Under the pieces are notes generated by a model that saw nothing but the letters and a program-made list of their open reading frames with translations, had not been told where the DNA came from and searched no databases. From positions 1 through 64,000 of the forward strand of contig JBJMGV010000074.1 in NCBI GenBank assembly GCA_045807725.1: a stretch of 64,000 nt of DNA, read 5' to 3'. The DNA is from DATENM01 sp045807725 (GTDB lineage: Bacteria; Acidobacteriota; Blastocatellia; UBA7656). Positions 43,995-52,399 of this stretch are shown here, piece by piece; position 1 is the first letter of the stretch, and each line of letters begins with the position of its first letter. The position numbers were made by a program, and so were the translations under genes.

Positions 43995-46282
43995 AATTCT
44001 TCCAGCGCCGCCTGCAATCGTTCGGGCGTGATCGGAATTTCGCCGATGAATGCGCCGGTCGCATTAAAGACCGCCGCCGCGATGGCCGGCGCGCCGCCAT
44101 CCATCGGTAATTCGCCGACGCCTTTCGCGCCGAACGGGCCGTGCGGGTAGGCGTTCTCGATGATGATCGTCTGCATATCAGGCGCGTCGAGCGCGGTCGG
44201 GATAATGTAATTTGTCAGACGATTGTTGACCACGCGGCCTTTGTCCCACACCAGTTCTTCGAGCAAGCCATAGCCGACCGCTTGCAACGTGCCGCCTTCG
44301 ATCTGTCCGGCAGCAAGCACAGGGTTGATGGCTCGCCCGATGTCCTGCGCCGTCGTGATGTGTGCAACGATCACTTCACAAGTGTCGAGGTCAACTTCGA
44401 CCTCGGCGACTTCCGCGCCCCACGAGTAGACCGGATACGCGTCGCCTGAATAAGTCTCGTCGTCCCACACGACGCCCGGCGGGCTGGCGTATTGCGCATA
44501 AGCCGTCAGCGCGCCGTGCTGCGCAATGTATTCGCGCAGCATCTCGTCGTAATCTGCTAGCCAATTATCGCCGGCCAGAAAGCGACCTTTAATCAACGTG
44601 GCTTCCGCCGCGCCGAAGCGTTCAGCGACAAAGCGGGTCAGCTTCTCTTTCGCCTCGCGCGCCGCCAGTTGCACGACGCGACCGACGACCATCGTCGTGC
44701 GCGAAGCGACGGTCGGGCCGCTGTCGGGAACCTTCGACGTGTCGGCCTCTTCGATCTCAACCATCTCGAAAGCAATCTCTAACTCGTCGGCGACGATCTG
44801 GCAGAAGATCGTCCGCGTGCCCTGGCCGATTTCGGTTGAGCCTGTGAGAATGCGCGCGCCGCCTTCAGCCGTGATCTCGACGCCGGCTTTGGCTTTCATC
44901 TTCGCTTCGCCGCTGCCGGTGAAGCCCGCGCCGTGAAAGAAGAACGAGAGGCCAACGCCGCGCCGCTTGCGATCAGCCGGTGGATTCGCAGAGCGCATCG
45001 CTTCATCCATCTCTTCATTGAAGGTCGAAGCAGCGGCGCGCTTCTCTTGATAACGTGATTCTCTAACCGCCGCATCGAGCACCTCGCTCGCGCCGACGCT
45101 CCATTTCAGTTGTTGGCCCGTCGCCGTTACGTCGCCTTCGCCGAGCATATTCATGCGGCGCAATTCGAGCGGCTCCATCTGCAACGTCGCAGCGATCTTC
45201 TCCATCTGCATCTCGTAAGCGAATGCGACCTGCGGCGCGCCGAAGCCGCGAAATGCGCCATTAGGCGGCGTGTTGGTAGCGACGGCGCGAGCCGTGATGC
45301 GAACGTTATCGCAACGGTACGGGCCGAGCGCGTGAATCGCGCCGCGCGACAAGACCACAGGCGTCAACGTCACGTACGCGCCGCCGTCCATCACGATGTC
45401 TATCTCGCTTGCGGTCAAGCGGCCATCGCGCGTCACGCCGGTTCGATGGCGAATGATGCCGGGGTGGCGCTTGGTCGTCGCGGCGATGTCTTCGGCGCGG
45501 TCGTAGATGAGCTTGACGGGCCGACCGGCTTTGCGGGCCAGCAAGGCCGCGTGCGCCGCGATCATCGAAGGGTATTCTTCCTTGCCGCCGAAGCCGCCGC
45601 CGGTCGTGGTCTGAATTACAATCGTCTGTTCGTCGGCGAGATTGAACAACTGCTTCAGCGCCTTGTGCACATAGTAAGGGCATTGCATCGAACCCATCAC
45701 GGTGATCGAGTCGTCGCCAGGGATGGCGATCATCCCTTGCGGCTCGATGTAGAGCTGTTCCTGATGCGGCACGCGATACTCGCCTTCGATGATGAGATCA
45801 GCGCGGGCAAAGCCTTCGTCAATGTCGCCGCGCCCGATCAGGAATCGCTTGAAGATATTATCGGGCGGGTAAAGAACACGGTCGGCAGCGAGCGCCTCTT
45901 CGATAGTCAAAACGGGCGGCAACTCGTCGTAGTCGATGCGAATGTGGCGCGCGGCGGTTTCAACTTCGCGTTTGCTTTCAGCAGCGATCAGCAGGATCGG
46001 CTCGTCGTGGTGGCGGATGACGGATTCGGCCAGCAGCGGTTGATCGTTTTCGATCAAGGCCACATAATTCGCGCCCGGTATGTCGCGGTAATCGACGATG
46101 ACGACGGGCGACCAATCGTAGTTCGGATCGAACGTGATGGATTTGATATGCCCGCGCGCGATGCGGCTGCGAATCGTCTTGCCGTAGAGCATACGGTCGA
46201 GCGTGATGTCGTCAACGTAGCGCGCCGCGCCCGTCAGCTTCTCAATGCCCTCTTTGCGCCACACGTTTTGCCCGACCGCCAT
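43991..46282 (-). CDS. xanthine dehydrogenase-family molybdopterin-binding subunit
   Basis: 763 residues. GGAGG before ATG 46282 argues against a TTG two codons upstream. The N-terminal a/b hammerhead (KLTGAARYVDDI), the MoCo-binding TTGGGFGGKEEYP, the substrate-side RGFGAPQVAFAYEMQMEK and STEIGQGTRTIFCQI, and the active-site glutamate in GAKGVGELPMDGG are all present. This is the catalytic chain of a heterotrimeric hydroxylase of purines, aldehydes or CO-like substrates. The absence of the CODH AYxCSFR loop argues against CO dehydrogenase. Nearby deaminases suggest a nucleobase substrate (inference). Confidence 0.94.
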   Translation of the reverse strand: MAVGQNVWRKEGIEKLTGAARYVDDITLDRMLYGKTIRSRIARGHIKSITFDPNYDWSPVVIVDYRDIPGANYVALIENDQPLLAESVIRHHDEPILLIAAESKREVETAARHIRIDYDELPPVLTIEEALAADRVLYPPDNIFKRFLIGRGDIDEGFARADLIIEGEYRVPHQEQLYIEPQGMIAIPGDDSITVMGSMQCPYYVHKALKQLFNLADEQTIVIQTTTGGGFGGKEEYPSMIAAHAALLARKAGRPVKLIYDRAEDIAATTKRHPGIIRHRTGVTRDGRLTASEIDIVMDGGAYVTLTPVVLSRGAIHALGPYRCDNVRITARAVATNTPPNGAFRGFGAPQVAFAYEMQMEKIAATLQMEPLELRRMNMLGEGDVTATGQQLKWSVGASEVLDAAVRESRYQEKRAAASTFNEEMDEAMRSANPPADRKRRGVGLSFFFHGAGFTGSGEAKMKAKAGVEITAEGGARILTGSTEIGQGTRTIFCQIVADELEIAFEMVEIEEADTSKVPDSGPTVASRTTMVVGRVVQLAAREAKEKLTRFVAERFGAAEATLIKGRFLAGDNWLADYDEMLREYIAQHGALTAYAQYASPPGVVWDDETYSGDAYPVYSWGAEVAEVEVDLDTCEVIVAHITTAQDIGRAINPVLAAGQIEGGTLQAVGYGLLEELVWDKGRVVNNRLTNYIIPTALDAPDMQTIIIENAYPHGPFGAKGVGELPMDGGAPAIAAAVFNATGAFIGEIPITPERLQAALEEL

Positions 46283-46381
46283 TCGCAAGCCTCCGAGTGC
46301 GCCCTAGTTTACTCGCCGCTCATCGACGTGACAAGCCTGCGGTTGCAAAAGCCACTGCCGCCGTGAAATGCTTTGCTGATT

Positions 46382-47128
46382 ATGAACGTCGCGGCTTATC
46401 TTCAACGCCTCAACTATGACGGCCCGATGGAGCCAACGGCAGAAACCTTGCGCGAGCTGCACCGCGCGCACCTGCTGGCCGTGCCATTTGAAAACCTCGA
46501 CATTCATCTCGGACGCGAGATCGTGCTGGAGGCCGAGCGCCTCACGGCCAAGGTGGTCGAGCAGCGACGCGGCGGCTTCTGTTACGAGTTGAACGGCGCG
46601 TTTGCCGGCTTGCTCGCGGCGTTGGGGTTTGACGTGAAGATGCTGGCGGCGGGCGTCGGACGAGCTGATGGCAGCTTCGGGCCGCTGTTCGATCATATGG
46701 CTTTGCTGGTTCAACTCGACGAGCCGTGGCTTGCCGATGTGGGGTTCGGCGAAAGCTTCCGCGAGCCGCTGCGACTCGATGTAGAGGATGAGCAAGCGCA
46801 AGCCTTCGGCTCGTATCGCATACGCCGCGACGGCGAGCATCGCATACTCGAACGGCGCAGCGGCGACGAATGGCAGCCGGAGTATCGCTTCACGTTGCAG
46901 CCGTACGGGTACGCGGATTACGCCGAGATGTGCCGCTATCATCAAACCTCGCCGCAGTCATCGTTCACGCAGAAGCGCGTCTGCACGCTGGCCACTGCCG
47001 AAGGCCGCGTGACGCTCACGAACAATCGCTTGATAACGACCATAGGCGGCGCGCGCGACGAGCGCGAACTGGCAAGCGAAGCAGAGATTGCCGCTACCTT
47101 GCGCGATTACTTCGACGTGGTGTTGTGA
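46382..47128 (+). CDS. nat: arylamine N-acetyltransferase
   Basis: 248 residues. The NAT triad is Cys67 (RRGGFCYELNG), His105 (FDHMALLV) and Asp119 (WLADVGFG). The N-terminal block AHLLAVPFENLDIHLGR is also typical. The enzyme transfers acetyl from acetyl-CoA to arylamines and hydrazines in the cytoplasm. ATG 46382 is used; the frame begins earlier only with a TTG. It is divergent from the molybdenum hydroxylase operon and convergent with the following amidohydrolase gene. It is a single gene with no obvious partner. Confidence 0.94.
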   Translation: MNVAAYLQRLNYDGPMEPTAETLRELHRAHLLAVPFENLDIHLGREIVLEAERLTAKVVEQRRGGFCYELNGAFAGLLAALGFDVKMLAAGVGRADGSFGPLFDHMALLVQLDEPWLADVGFGESFREPLRLDVEDEQAQAFGSYRIRRDGEHRILERRSGDEWQPEYRFTLQPYGYADYAEMCRYHQTSPQSSFTQKRVCTLATAEGRVTLTNNRLITTIGGARDERELASEAEIAATLRDYFDVVL

Positions 47129-47159
47129 GAGACTGTGTGCGAATGAATAAGGAGAGAAG

Positions 47160-48485
47160 TCATTGATCGATCTGCGCGGCGATCTTTGCGGCTTCGTAAT
47201 GCGCGGCGGCGATGATGTCGCGCTCGTCCATCGTCGTCAGCCTGCCGTCGCGCAGCACCGCGCGACCGTCAATCCATACCGCTTCCACGTCGCTTGCTTG
47301 CGCCGCGTAAACAATCGTTGAAATCACATCGGGACGAGGCGTCGTGTGCAGCGTGTCGAGATTCAGTAAGATCAAATCGGCGCGCTTGCCCGCTTCGATG
47401 CTGCCGATTTCGTCGGCCAATCCCAAAGCCCGCGCGCCGTCAATCGTTGCCATCTTCAAAACCGCGAGCGCCGGCAAGGCTTCGGGGCCGCGCAAGACTT
47501 TTTGCAGAAGGGCCGCCGTCCGTATCTCTGTGAACATATCGAGCCGGTTGTTACACGGCGCGCCGTCGGCCCCGATAGACACCGAGATGCCGCGCTCTAT
47601 CATTTCACTGATGCGGGCGATGCCTGAGCCGAGCTTGAGATTCGATGACGGGCAATGCGCGACCCGCGCGCCGCTCTGTTCGATAATGGCCATCTCGTCG
47701 TCGCTTAGCTGAACGCAATGCGCCAGCACGACGCGCGGCCCGACCAGCCCGACGGCTTTTAAGTATTCAATGTTACGCAAGCCGGTTTCGCGCTCGACCA
47801 GCGCCACTTCGTCGCGGTTTTCGGATGCGTGCGTGTGCACGATGACGCCGCGCTCATCAGACAGGCGGGCGACGCGCTCCAACAACTCTCGCGTGCAGCT
47901 AACGGCGAAGCGCGGCGCGAAACAGTAACGTATGCGCCCATCGGCTGCGCCGTGCCAGCGTTCGAGCAGGGCGAGCGATTCGGCGATTGATGCGTCGGTC
48001 GCCTCTTGAAGTGCGGCGGGAACATCATCGCCTTTGTCCATCATGCACTTGCCGACGGTGGCGCGAAAGCCCGTCTCTTCGACCGCGCGAAAGACCTCGG
48101 CGGTATGATTGACCGTCTCCATCGTCAACGCCGTGGTCGTGCCGCCGCGAATCATCTCGGCGATGCCGAGCCGCGCCGACGCGTAAAGCGACGCAGGCGT
48201 GTGCGCCGCTTCCATCGGCCAGATGCGCCGCTTCAGCCAGTCGATCAGAGCGAGGTCATCTGCCGCGCCGCGAAACAGCGTCTGACATAAATGAATGTGA
48301 GTCTGCACCAGTCCCGGCAGCAGGGCGCGGCCACTGGCGTCCAGCGTCTCATCGGCGCGCGCCGTGAGCTCCTGGCCGATGGCGGCGATGTGATGGTCTT
48401 CAATGAGCACGTCGCCCGTGAAGACGCGACTGTCGGCATCCATCGTCACGACGGTGGCATTTTTAATTAAGAGCGTATCGCTCAT
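47160..48485 (-). CDS. amidohydrolase of the purine/5'-deoxyadenosine deaminase (TrzA/MtaD) group
   Basis: 441 residues. The metal ligands are THIHLCQTLFRG (HxH), HTHASEN, VLAHCVQLSD and SIGADGAPCNN. The length and the DWLKRRIWPMEAAH segment match the group holding 5'-deoxyadenosine deaminase, S-adenosylhomocysteine deaminase and 8-oxoguanine deaminase. It should hydrolyse an amine from an adenine- or guanine-like ring. It is separate from the SsnA-like gene of the same superfamily in this window. The start is set at ATG 48485, where the conserved N-terminus begins. Confidence 0.88.
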   Translation of the reverse strand: MSDTLLIKNATVVTMDADSRVFTGDVLIEDHHIAAIGQELTARADETLDASGRALLPGLVQTHIHLCQTLFRGAADDLALIDWLKRRIWPMEAAHTPASLYASARLGIAEMIRGGTTTALTMETVNHTAEVFRAVEETGFRATVGKCMMDKGDDVPAALQEATDASIAESLALLERWHGAADGRIRYCFAPRFAVSCTRELLERVARLSDERGVIVHTHASENRDEVALVERETGLRNIEYLKAVGLVGPRVVLAHCVQLSDDEMAIIEQSGARVAHCPSSNLKLGSGIARISEMIERGISVSIGADGAPCNNRLDMFTEIRTAALLQKVLRGPEALPALAVLKMATIDGARALGLADEIGSIEAGKRADLILLNLDTLHTTPRPDVISTIVYAAQASDVEAVWIDGRAVLRDGRLTTMDERDIIAAAHYEAAKIAAQIDQ

Positions 48486-48634
48486 GGCGCATCTCGTTTC
48501 TCTAAATGCAGGCGCAAGATTAGGGAAGATCATCGGGCAAGTCAATCGTTTTGCCGTGCGCCGAGGCCGATTCGTGCTTGAGCAACACGCCGGAAACGTA
48601 GAAGATATTACGCAGCCAGGCGGGCGGTTTGCTT

Positions 48635-49063
48635 ATGGCCGAAGACGAGAAGTGTCAAAAACTACGCGATGGCTTGCGGGCCGTGCGCGGCGAGCTGGAA
48701 GAGATTCTCGACACGCTGTCGGGCGACGCCGGCAGCGGCGTTGACGAAGCGCCCGACGGCTCGCCCGTCAGCGACGCGCCGTGGAACTTCTTCGCCGAGA
48801 TCACGCAGGGCGACAAGGCCCCGGACGATGAGCTGTACCGCAAGGTGCTGCGCATCATCACCAGTCTCGGCTACGCTTCGACGCTCGTGCTGCAACACCG
48901 CCTTGAGATCAGTTACCGCCAGGCGTCGAGCATCGTCGCGGCGCTCGAACGCGATGGCATGGTCGCGCCGGCGCATGGCTTTCGCCCGCACAAGACGCTC
49001 GACCCCGCTTACCAACTGCTCGAATCACTCGAAGCGAAACTCGGCGAGTCGCGCAAGCACTGA
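48635..49063 (+). CDS. stand-alone FtsK-gamma-like winged-helix protein
   Basis: 142 residues. Residues 65-112 (DELYRKVLRIITSLGYASTL, then LQHRLEISYRQASSIVAALE and RDGMVAP) are a close match in pattern to the FtsK C-terminal gamma domain, the winged helix that reads KOPS DNA and contacts XerD. There is no FtsK motor, no membrane helices and no Walker motif. The N-terminal 60 residues are acidic and helical. It could be a small DNA-binding regulator that has adopted this domain. Similar short proteins may be common, but I cannot say so from the sequence. ATG 48635 is preferred to TTG 48629. Confidence 0.65.
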   Translation: MAEDEKCQKLRDGLRAVRGELEEILDTLSGDAGSGVDEAPDGSPVSDAPWNFFAEITQGDKAPDDELYRKVLRIITSLGYASTLVLQHRLEISYRQASSIVAALERDGMVAPAHGFRPHKTLDPAYQLLESLEAKLGESRKH

Positions 49064-49096
49064 CGCGCCGGTTGACTCGCGCGATCATCCACAAGG

Positions 49097-50305
49097 TTAT
49101 CGAAGCGGCCAGCAGGCATCGATGAATTGAAGGCAGAGTCGCTCGCCGCCGTCCGCGCCGGTGAAGCGGTTGCGCACCAGTGCGAGGCTGCTGAATTGTT
49201 GATTGCCGCTGGTGACGCGCACCATCTCGAATGTGTCGGGCGCGTGCTTGACGCGCAATCGCGCGCCGTTGCGGCTGACATTTTCGGTGACGGCGATTTC
49301 GCGCGCCAGCCGCTCTTTCGATTCATCGAGGTATTCGATCAAGACGTTCTCGACGTGCTTGACGCGCGGCTCGCGGCGGCGGTCAGGCCCGTCCCAGCAT
49401 TGCGTGCGGAACGTCGCCCAAGGCTTGTGCAGGTAGCCTGCGGGCGGTTGACCGCCGATGAATTCGAGGCCGATGACGCGCGTGTCGCCAATCGTCGGTT
49501 CAATGCGGCGAACGATGGCATACATGTTATAACCGGGTTCGCTGAAGCCGTGACTGCGCAGCTTGATCGGCAGCGGCAGCGTCACGTGGACGACTGTGCC
49601 GTGCCGCACGCGGGCTTGCAGCCGCAGCGCAACGCCCATGCGGCTGACGTTGAGTGTCTTCGTCACTTCTTGCCAGCGATTGCCGTTGCGATCATAGCCT
49701 TTGACGAAGACCGGCACGGCGAGGTTGTAGCGCTCCGAGCGGCGGCGGTTGGCGGGCGCAGCGACAGGGCCGGCAGGCTTGGTGAAGATGACCTGCGGCG
49801 CGGGGACTTTGATGTCGAGAGGCGCGCTGTGCCGCCTAGCCGGCTTGTCGGCTTCGGCGTTGGCTTTGGCGCGCTTGAGATTGCCTGTGGTGCGCTTCTT
49901 CGGCTTACTGACTTCGACCGGCAGCGGCACGACTTTGCTGCGCGCCATCGAGGCATCGTACTCGGCGCGCTTGCTCGGATTGGTCAGCACCATAAAAGAT
50001 TTCGAGAGTTTGTTGAACGCGCTGTCTACTTTGGCCAGCATCTCGTCAGGGACAGCGGCGCGCACCTTGTGATAGGTCGGGTGCAGCACGGCGATGGCGT
50101 CGTGATAGGCTTGAACGATCTCGTCTTCGCTGGCCGAGCGTTCGACGGCCAGCATTTGATAGTGCGTCGTCGCGCCATCAATGCGGTCGAGCAGGTGGCC
50201 GATCTCCAGGTAATGGGCGCTGATCAGACGGCCCGTGCTGCCGGGCTTCGGCTTGACGACCGTCAGGTCGCCGGGTGGAGAACTGAGTGAGCCGGAGCCT
50301 TTCAT
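49097..50305 (-). CDS. degenerate J-domain protein with two PilZ domains
   Basis: 402 residues. Residues 48-118 look like a DnaJ J-domain (HYQMLAVERSASEDEIVQAY, then NPSKRAEYD), but the HPD tripeptide that stimulates DnaK reads HPT (75-77). A Lys/Pro-rich linker follows. PilZ domain one begins at RRRSERYN (about 187) with NVSRMGV. Domain two begins at DRRREPR (about 308) with NVSRNGARL. Both keep an R-x3-R and (D/N)-x-S-x2-G pattern, so c-di-GMP binding is plausible. It would be a cytosolic adaptor protein. The gene is monocistronic. Confidence 0.8.
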   Translation of the reverse strand: MKGSGSLSSPPGDLTVVKPKPGSTGRLISAHYLEIGHLLDRIDGATTHYQMLAVERSASEDEIVQAYHDAIAVLHPTYHKVRAAVPDEMLAKVDSAFNKLSKSFMVLTNPSKRAEYDASMARSKVVPLPVEVSKPKKRTTGNLKRAKANAEADKPARRHSAPLDIKVPAPQVIFTKPAGPVAAPANRRRSERYNLAVPVFVKGYDRNGNRWQEVTKTLNVSRMGVALRLQARVRHGTVVHVTLPLPIKLRSHGFSEPGYNMYAIVRRIEPTIGDTRVIGLEFIGGQPPAGYLHKPWATFRTQCWDGPDRRREPRVKHVENVLIEYLDESKERLAREIAVTENVSRNGARLRVKHAPDTFEMVRVTSGNQQFSSLALVRNRFTGADGGERLCLQFIDACWPLR

Positions 50306-50493
50306 ATCCTGCCTCTTGTCGCGTGATGATCTGGGACTCCTTCGGGGGTAGAAGCCGACGTGACGAAACGCTCTCGGCCATTATGAACGGCGCGCGGCGG
50401 AAGTCAATAATATTGTCCGGCCAATTCCAGCCGCCTCAACGACGGGGAACTCTTGCCGGCTATGGTGTCACGCCGCAAAAAATCGCTGCGTGT

Positions 50494-50733
50494 CTATTGC
50501 ACATCGCTGTCGGGAGGGGCGATCTGGTAAGACTGCTCTGGTTCGAGGGTAGCAACTCCGTTGATGGCCCGCAGGTGCTTGATCTTCGTTTCGTCAACCG
50601 ATCCCGTGACGATGCCGGTGGACTTCAACTCATTTTCGACAGTCATCCCGGCTTGTTTAAGGTTTTTCACTACCTCATGAAATTTCGGCAGGTGACTATC
50701 TTCAACGACGACAGATAACCGTACTTTGGCCAT
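50494..50733 (-). CDS. small I9/subtilisin-propeptide-like protein
   Basis: 79 residues with no signal peptide. The pattern VRLSVVVEDSHLPKFHEVV, then GMTVENELKSTGIVTGSV and VATLEPEQSYQIAPP resembles the ferredoxin-like I9 propeptide/inhibitor of subtilases, which ends at the E-x-E segment. Proteins of this look are often mislabelled as an aldolase. The gene follows a cytosolic-type subtilase on the same strand, separated by 116 bases with a large hairpin. It may inhibit or chaperone that protease. Confidence 0.7.
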   Translation of the reverse strand: MAKVRLSVVVEDSHLPKFHEVVKNLKQAGMTVENELKSTGIVTGSVDETKIKHLRAINGVATLEPEQSYQIAPPDSDVQ

Positions 50734-50778
50734 AACTAAACCCTCGCTTTACCCATTTCAGCGTAGCACTGAGGCAAA

Positions 50779-50817
50779 GCTGCGGCAAGCTTGCGTTGAG
50801 CGCGAGCCTGCCGCAGC
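50779..50817 (-). terminator. 17-bp hairpin between the subtilase and the I9-like gene
   Basis: GCTGCGGCAAGCTTGCG pairs with CGCGAGCCTGCCGCAGC through a loop of five bases, with two G-U pairs in the RNA of one strand. It begins 33 bases past the subtilase stop. It could partly terminate transcription, allowing different doses of the two proteins. No T-run is visible. Confidence 0.55.
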
Positions 50818-50849
50818 AGACGTGTGAAACGAGGTGGCGATGCTTCAGG

Positions 50850-52202
50850 CTATTGCAGGGCTTGTACCAGTCCTGCTCCCACATCGCGCGGCAGCAACGA
50901 GAGATGTCGGGCATTCTGAAGTAGCAACTGCCATAGAGCGCGTCCGCGCGCATTCGGCGCGGCTTGCGCAAACAGCGCGGCGATGCCTGCCACATGGGGC
51001 GTAGCCATACTCGTGCCGCTGATTGTGTTATACAAGCGGGGTCGCGGCCAACTGGAGCGAATGGCAACTCCCGGCCCGGCAATGTTGACCTCGCCGCCAT
51101 TCGGATTGATGCCCCCATTCGAGAATGGCGCCACCCGCAAGTTCGCATCCAGCGCCGCAACGGCCATGATAGATGGGCTATTGGCCGGACGACCGACGGG
51201 CGCGGGTGGTTCCATGCGAGTGCCATCCGGTCTTCTACTCTCATTGCCGGCAGCCGCGATAATCAAGGTGCCGGCGTTCAAAGCGCGCTGCGCCGCAGTC
51301 TCATAGACTGCCGAAGGGCCTTGTCCGGGAGCAACCGGCGCTCCCAATGACATGGAGACTACTGCGCAATGATTGGCAACCGCCCAGTCAATCCCGGAAA
51401 GGATGCCGCCATCCGCGCCGCTGCCCTGATTGTTTAGGACTTTGCCGGCGAAAATCTGTGCCTCAAAGGCGATGCCATAGCGGGGCAGTTGTCTGGGCGT
51501 GCGCGGCCCACAGGCGGTGCCGATACAGTGCGTCCCGTGACCATGTCCGTCCTGCACGGGTTCTCCGGTAATGAAGGAGCGAGTGGTGATGCTGCGACCG
51601 GCAAAATCGGGATGGCCGAGGTCTAAGCCTGTGTCTAAGACCGCGACGCGGATGCCACGCCCTGAAAACCGTGAGGTGGGAACGCGAGTGGCCTGTAAGC
51701 CCCACGTGAACTTCGATTCATCAAGCGCCTCCGCAAAAGCGTCTTCGATAGCGGCGGCTTCTTTGGCCAACGTTCTTTGGGTCAGATCGTTGATGGCATC
51801 GCGATAACCGCGCAAATAATCGTCTGACGCCGGCAACGCATAGACGTACTGTTCAGCCTCGATAACGAGGATCGGATTGTCTTCAGCCGCCGTTACACTT
51901 AAAGCATCAAGCTGGTCAGGTGGCGTGTTGACGACAGCGATACCAAGGTTTTCAAAGATGACAGCGTCCGCGCCGCCGAGATCGTGAGGAATGTCGCCCT
52001 CCCCGAAATCAGAAGCGACGGATACCTTCATGCTGGCGGTGGAAGACATCACTTTCGTTGCCTCTTTGACCGCATCTTCTCTGAGCAGCACCAGATATCG
52101 TCCGGTGCCGCCATCCGTCGGTGTTCCCGCCGCCGTCTCTGTCGAAGACGGAGCGCTCGCATCGAGGGCCTGGCCTTTTCTTGAACCTCTCTTTGTCGGC
52201 AT
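50850..52202 (-). CDS. S8 subtilisin-like peptidase without signal peptide
   Basis: 450 residues. Catalytic residues are Asp190 (AVLDTGLDLGHPDF), His222 (GHGTHCIGTACG), Asn320 (AAAGNES) and Ser398 (ISGTSMATPHVAG), all intact. The N-terminus is Lys/Ser/Thr-rich with no hydrophobic core, so it has no Sec or Tat signal. Residues 35-125 (RYLVLLREDAV to ILVIEAEQYVYAL) look like an I9-type prodomain. AAAGGAG before ATG 52202 supports this start. A small I9-like protein gene is next in the operon direction. Either it works inside the cell or it leaves by another route. Confidence 0.88.
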   Translation of the reverse strand: MPTKRGSRKGQALDASAPSSTETAAGTPTDGGTGRYLVLLREDAVKEATKVMSSTASMKVSVASDFGEGDIPHDLGGADAVIFENLGIAVVNTPPDQLDALSVTAAEDNPILVIEAEQYVYALPASDDYLRGYRDAINDLTQRTLAKEAAAIEDAFAEALDESKFTWGLQATRVPTSRFSGRGIRVAVLDTGLDLGHPDFAGRSITTRSFITGEPVQDGHGHGTHCIGTACGPRTPRQLPRYGIAFEAQIFAGKVLNNQGSGADGGILSGIDWAVANHCAVVSMSLGAPVAPGQGPSAVYETAAQRALNAGTLIIAAAGNESRRPDGTRMEPPAPVGRPANSPSIMAVAALDANLRVAPFSNGGINPNGGEVNIAGPGVAIRSSWPRPRLYNTISGTSMATPHVAGIAALFAQAAPNARGRALWQLLLQNARHLSLLPRDVGAGLVQALQ

Positions 52203-52294
52203 ATAGAACTCCTTTGGTTAGTTTTCAGTGAATGATTACTCCGTTTGGCGGGCCGTGCGCTTGATCGCGCCGCGAAAGCTCGTTAGGAGTATGC

Positions 52295-52312
52295 TCACCT
52301 ATTATATGGTGA
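52295..52312 (-). promoter_or_regulatory. perfect -10 (TATAAT) inside a TCACC/GGTGA inverted repeat upstream of the S8 gene
   Basis: TCACC and GGTGA (52295-52299, 52308-52312) flank eight bases holding TATAAT on the minus strand (52301-52306), about 95 bases before the subtilase ATG. The hexamer 17 bases upstream (GAAACG) is a poor -35. A palindrome around the -10 is where a repressor or activator could bind. The region up to 52370 is AT-rich with an imperfect CTTTTA/TAAAAG palindrome. Confidence 0.4.
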
Positions 52313-52399
52313 AAAGGCCGGAACGTTTCTATCTTTTAATAATAATAAAAGTAGGTTTGAGTATAGAACTTGATTGAACCCTTGCGAAGCCGTTCGCGT

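Noticed and set aside
43991..46282. Carbon monoxide dehydrogenase large chain
   Set aside because: The AYxCSFR active-site loop of true CoxL is absent, so a purine- or aldehyde-type hydroxylase is more likely.
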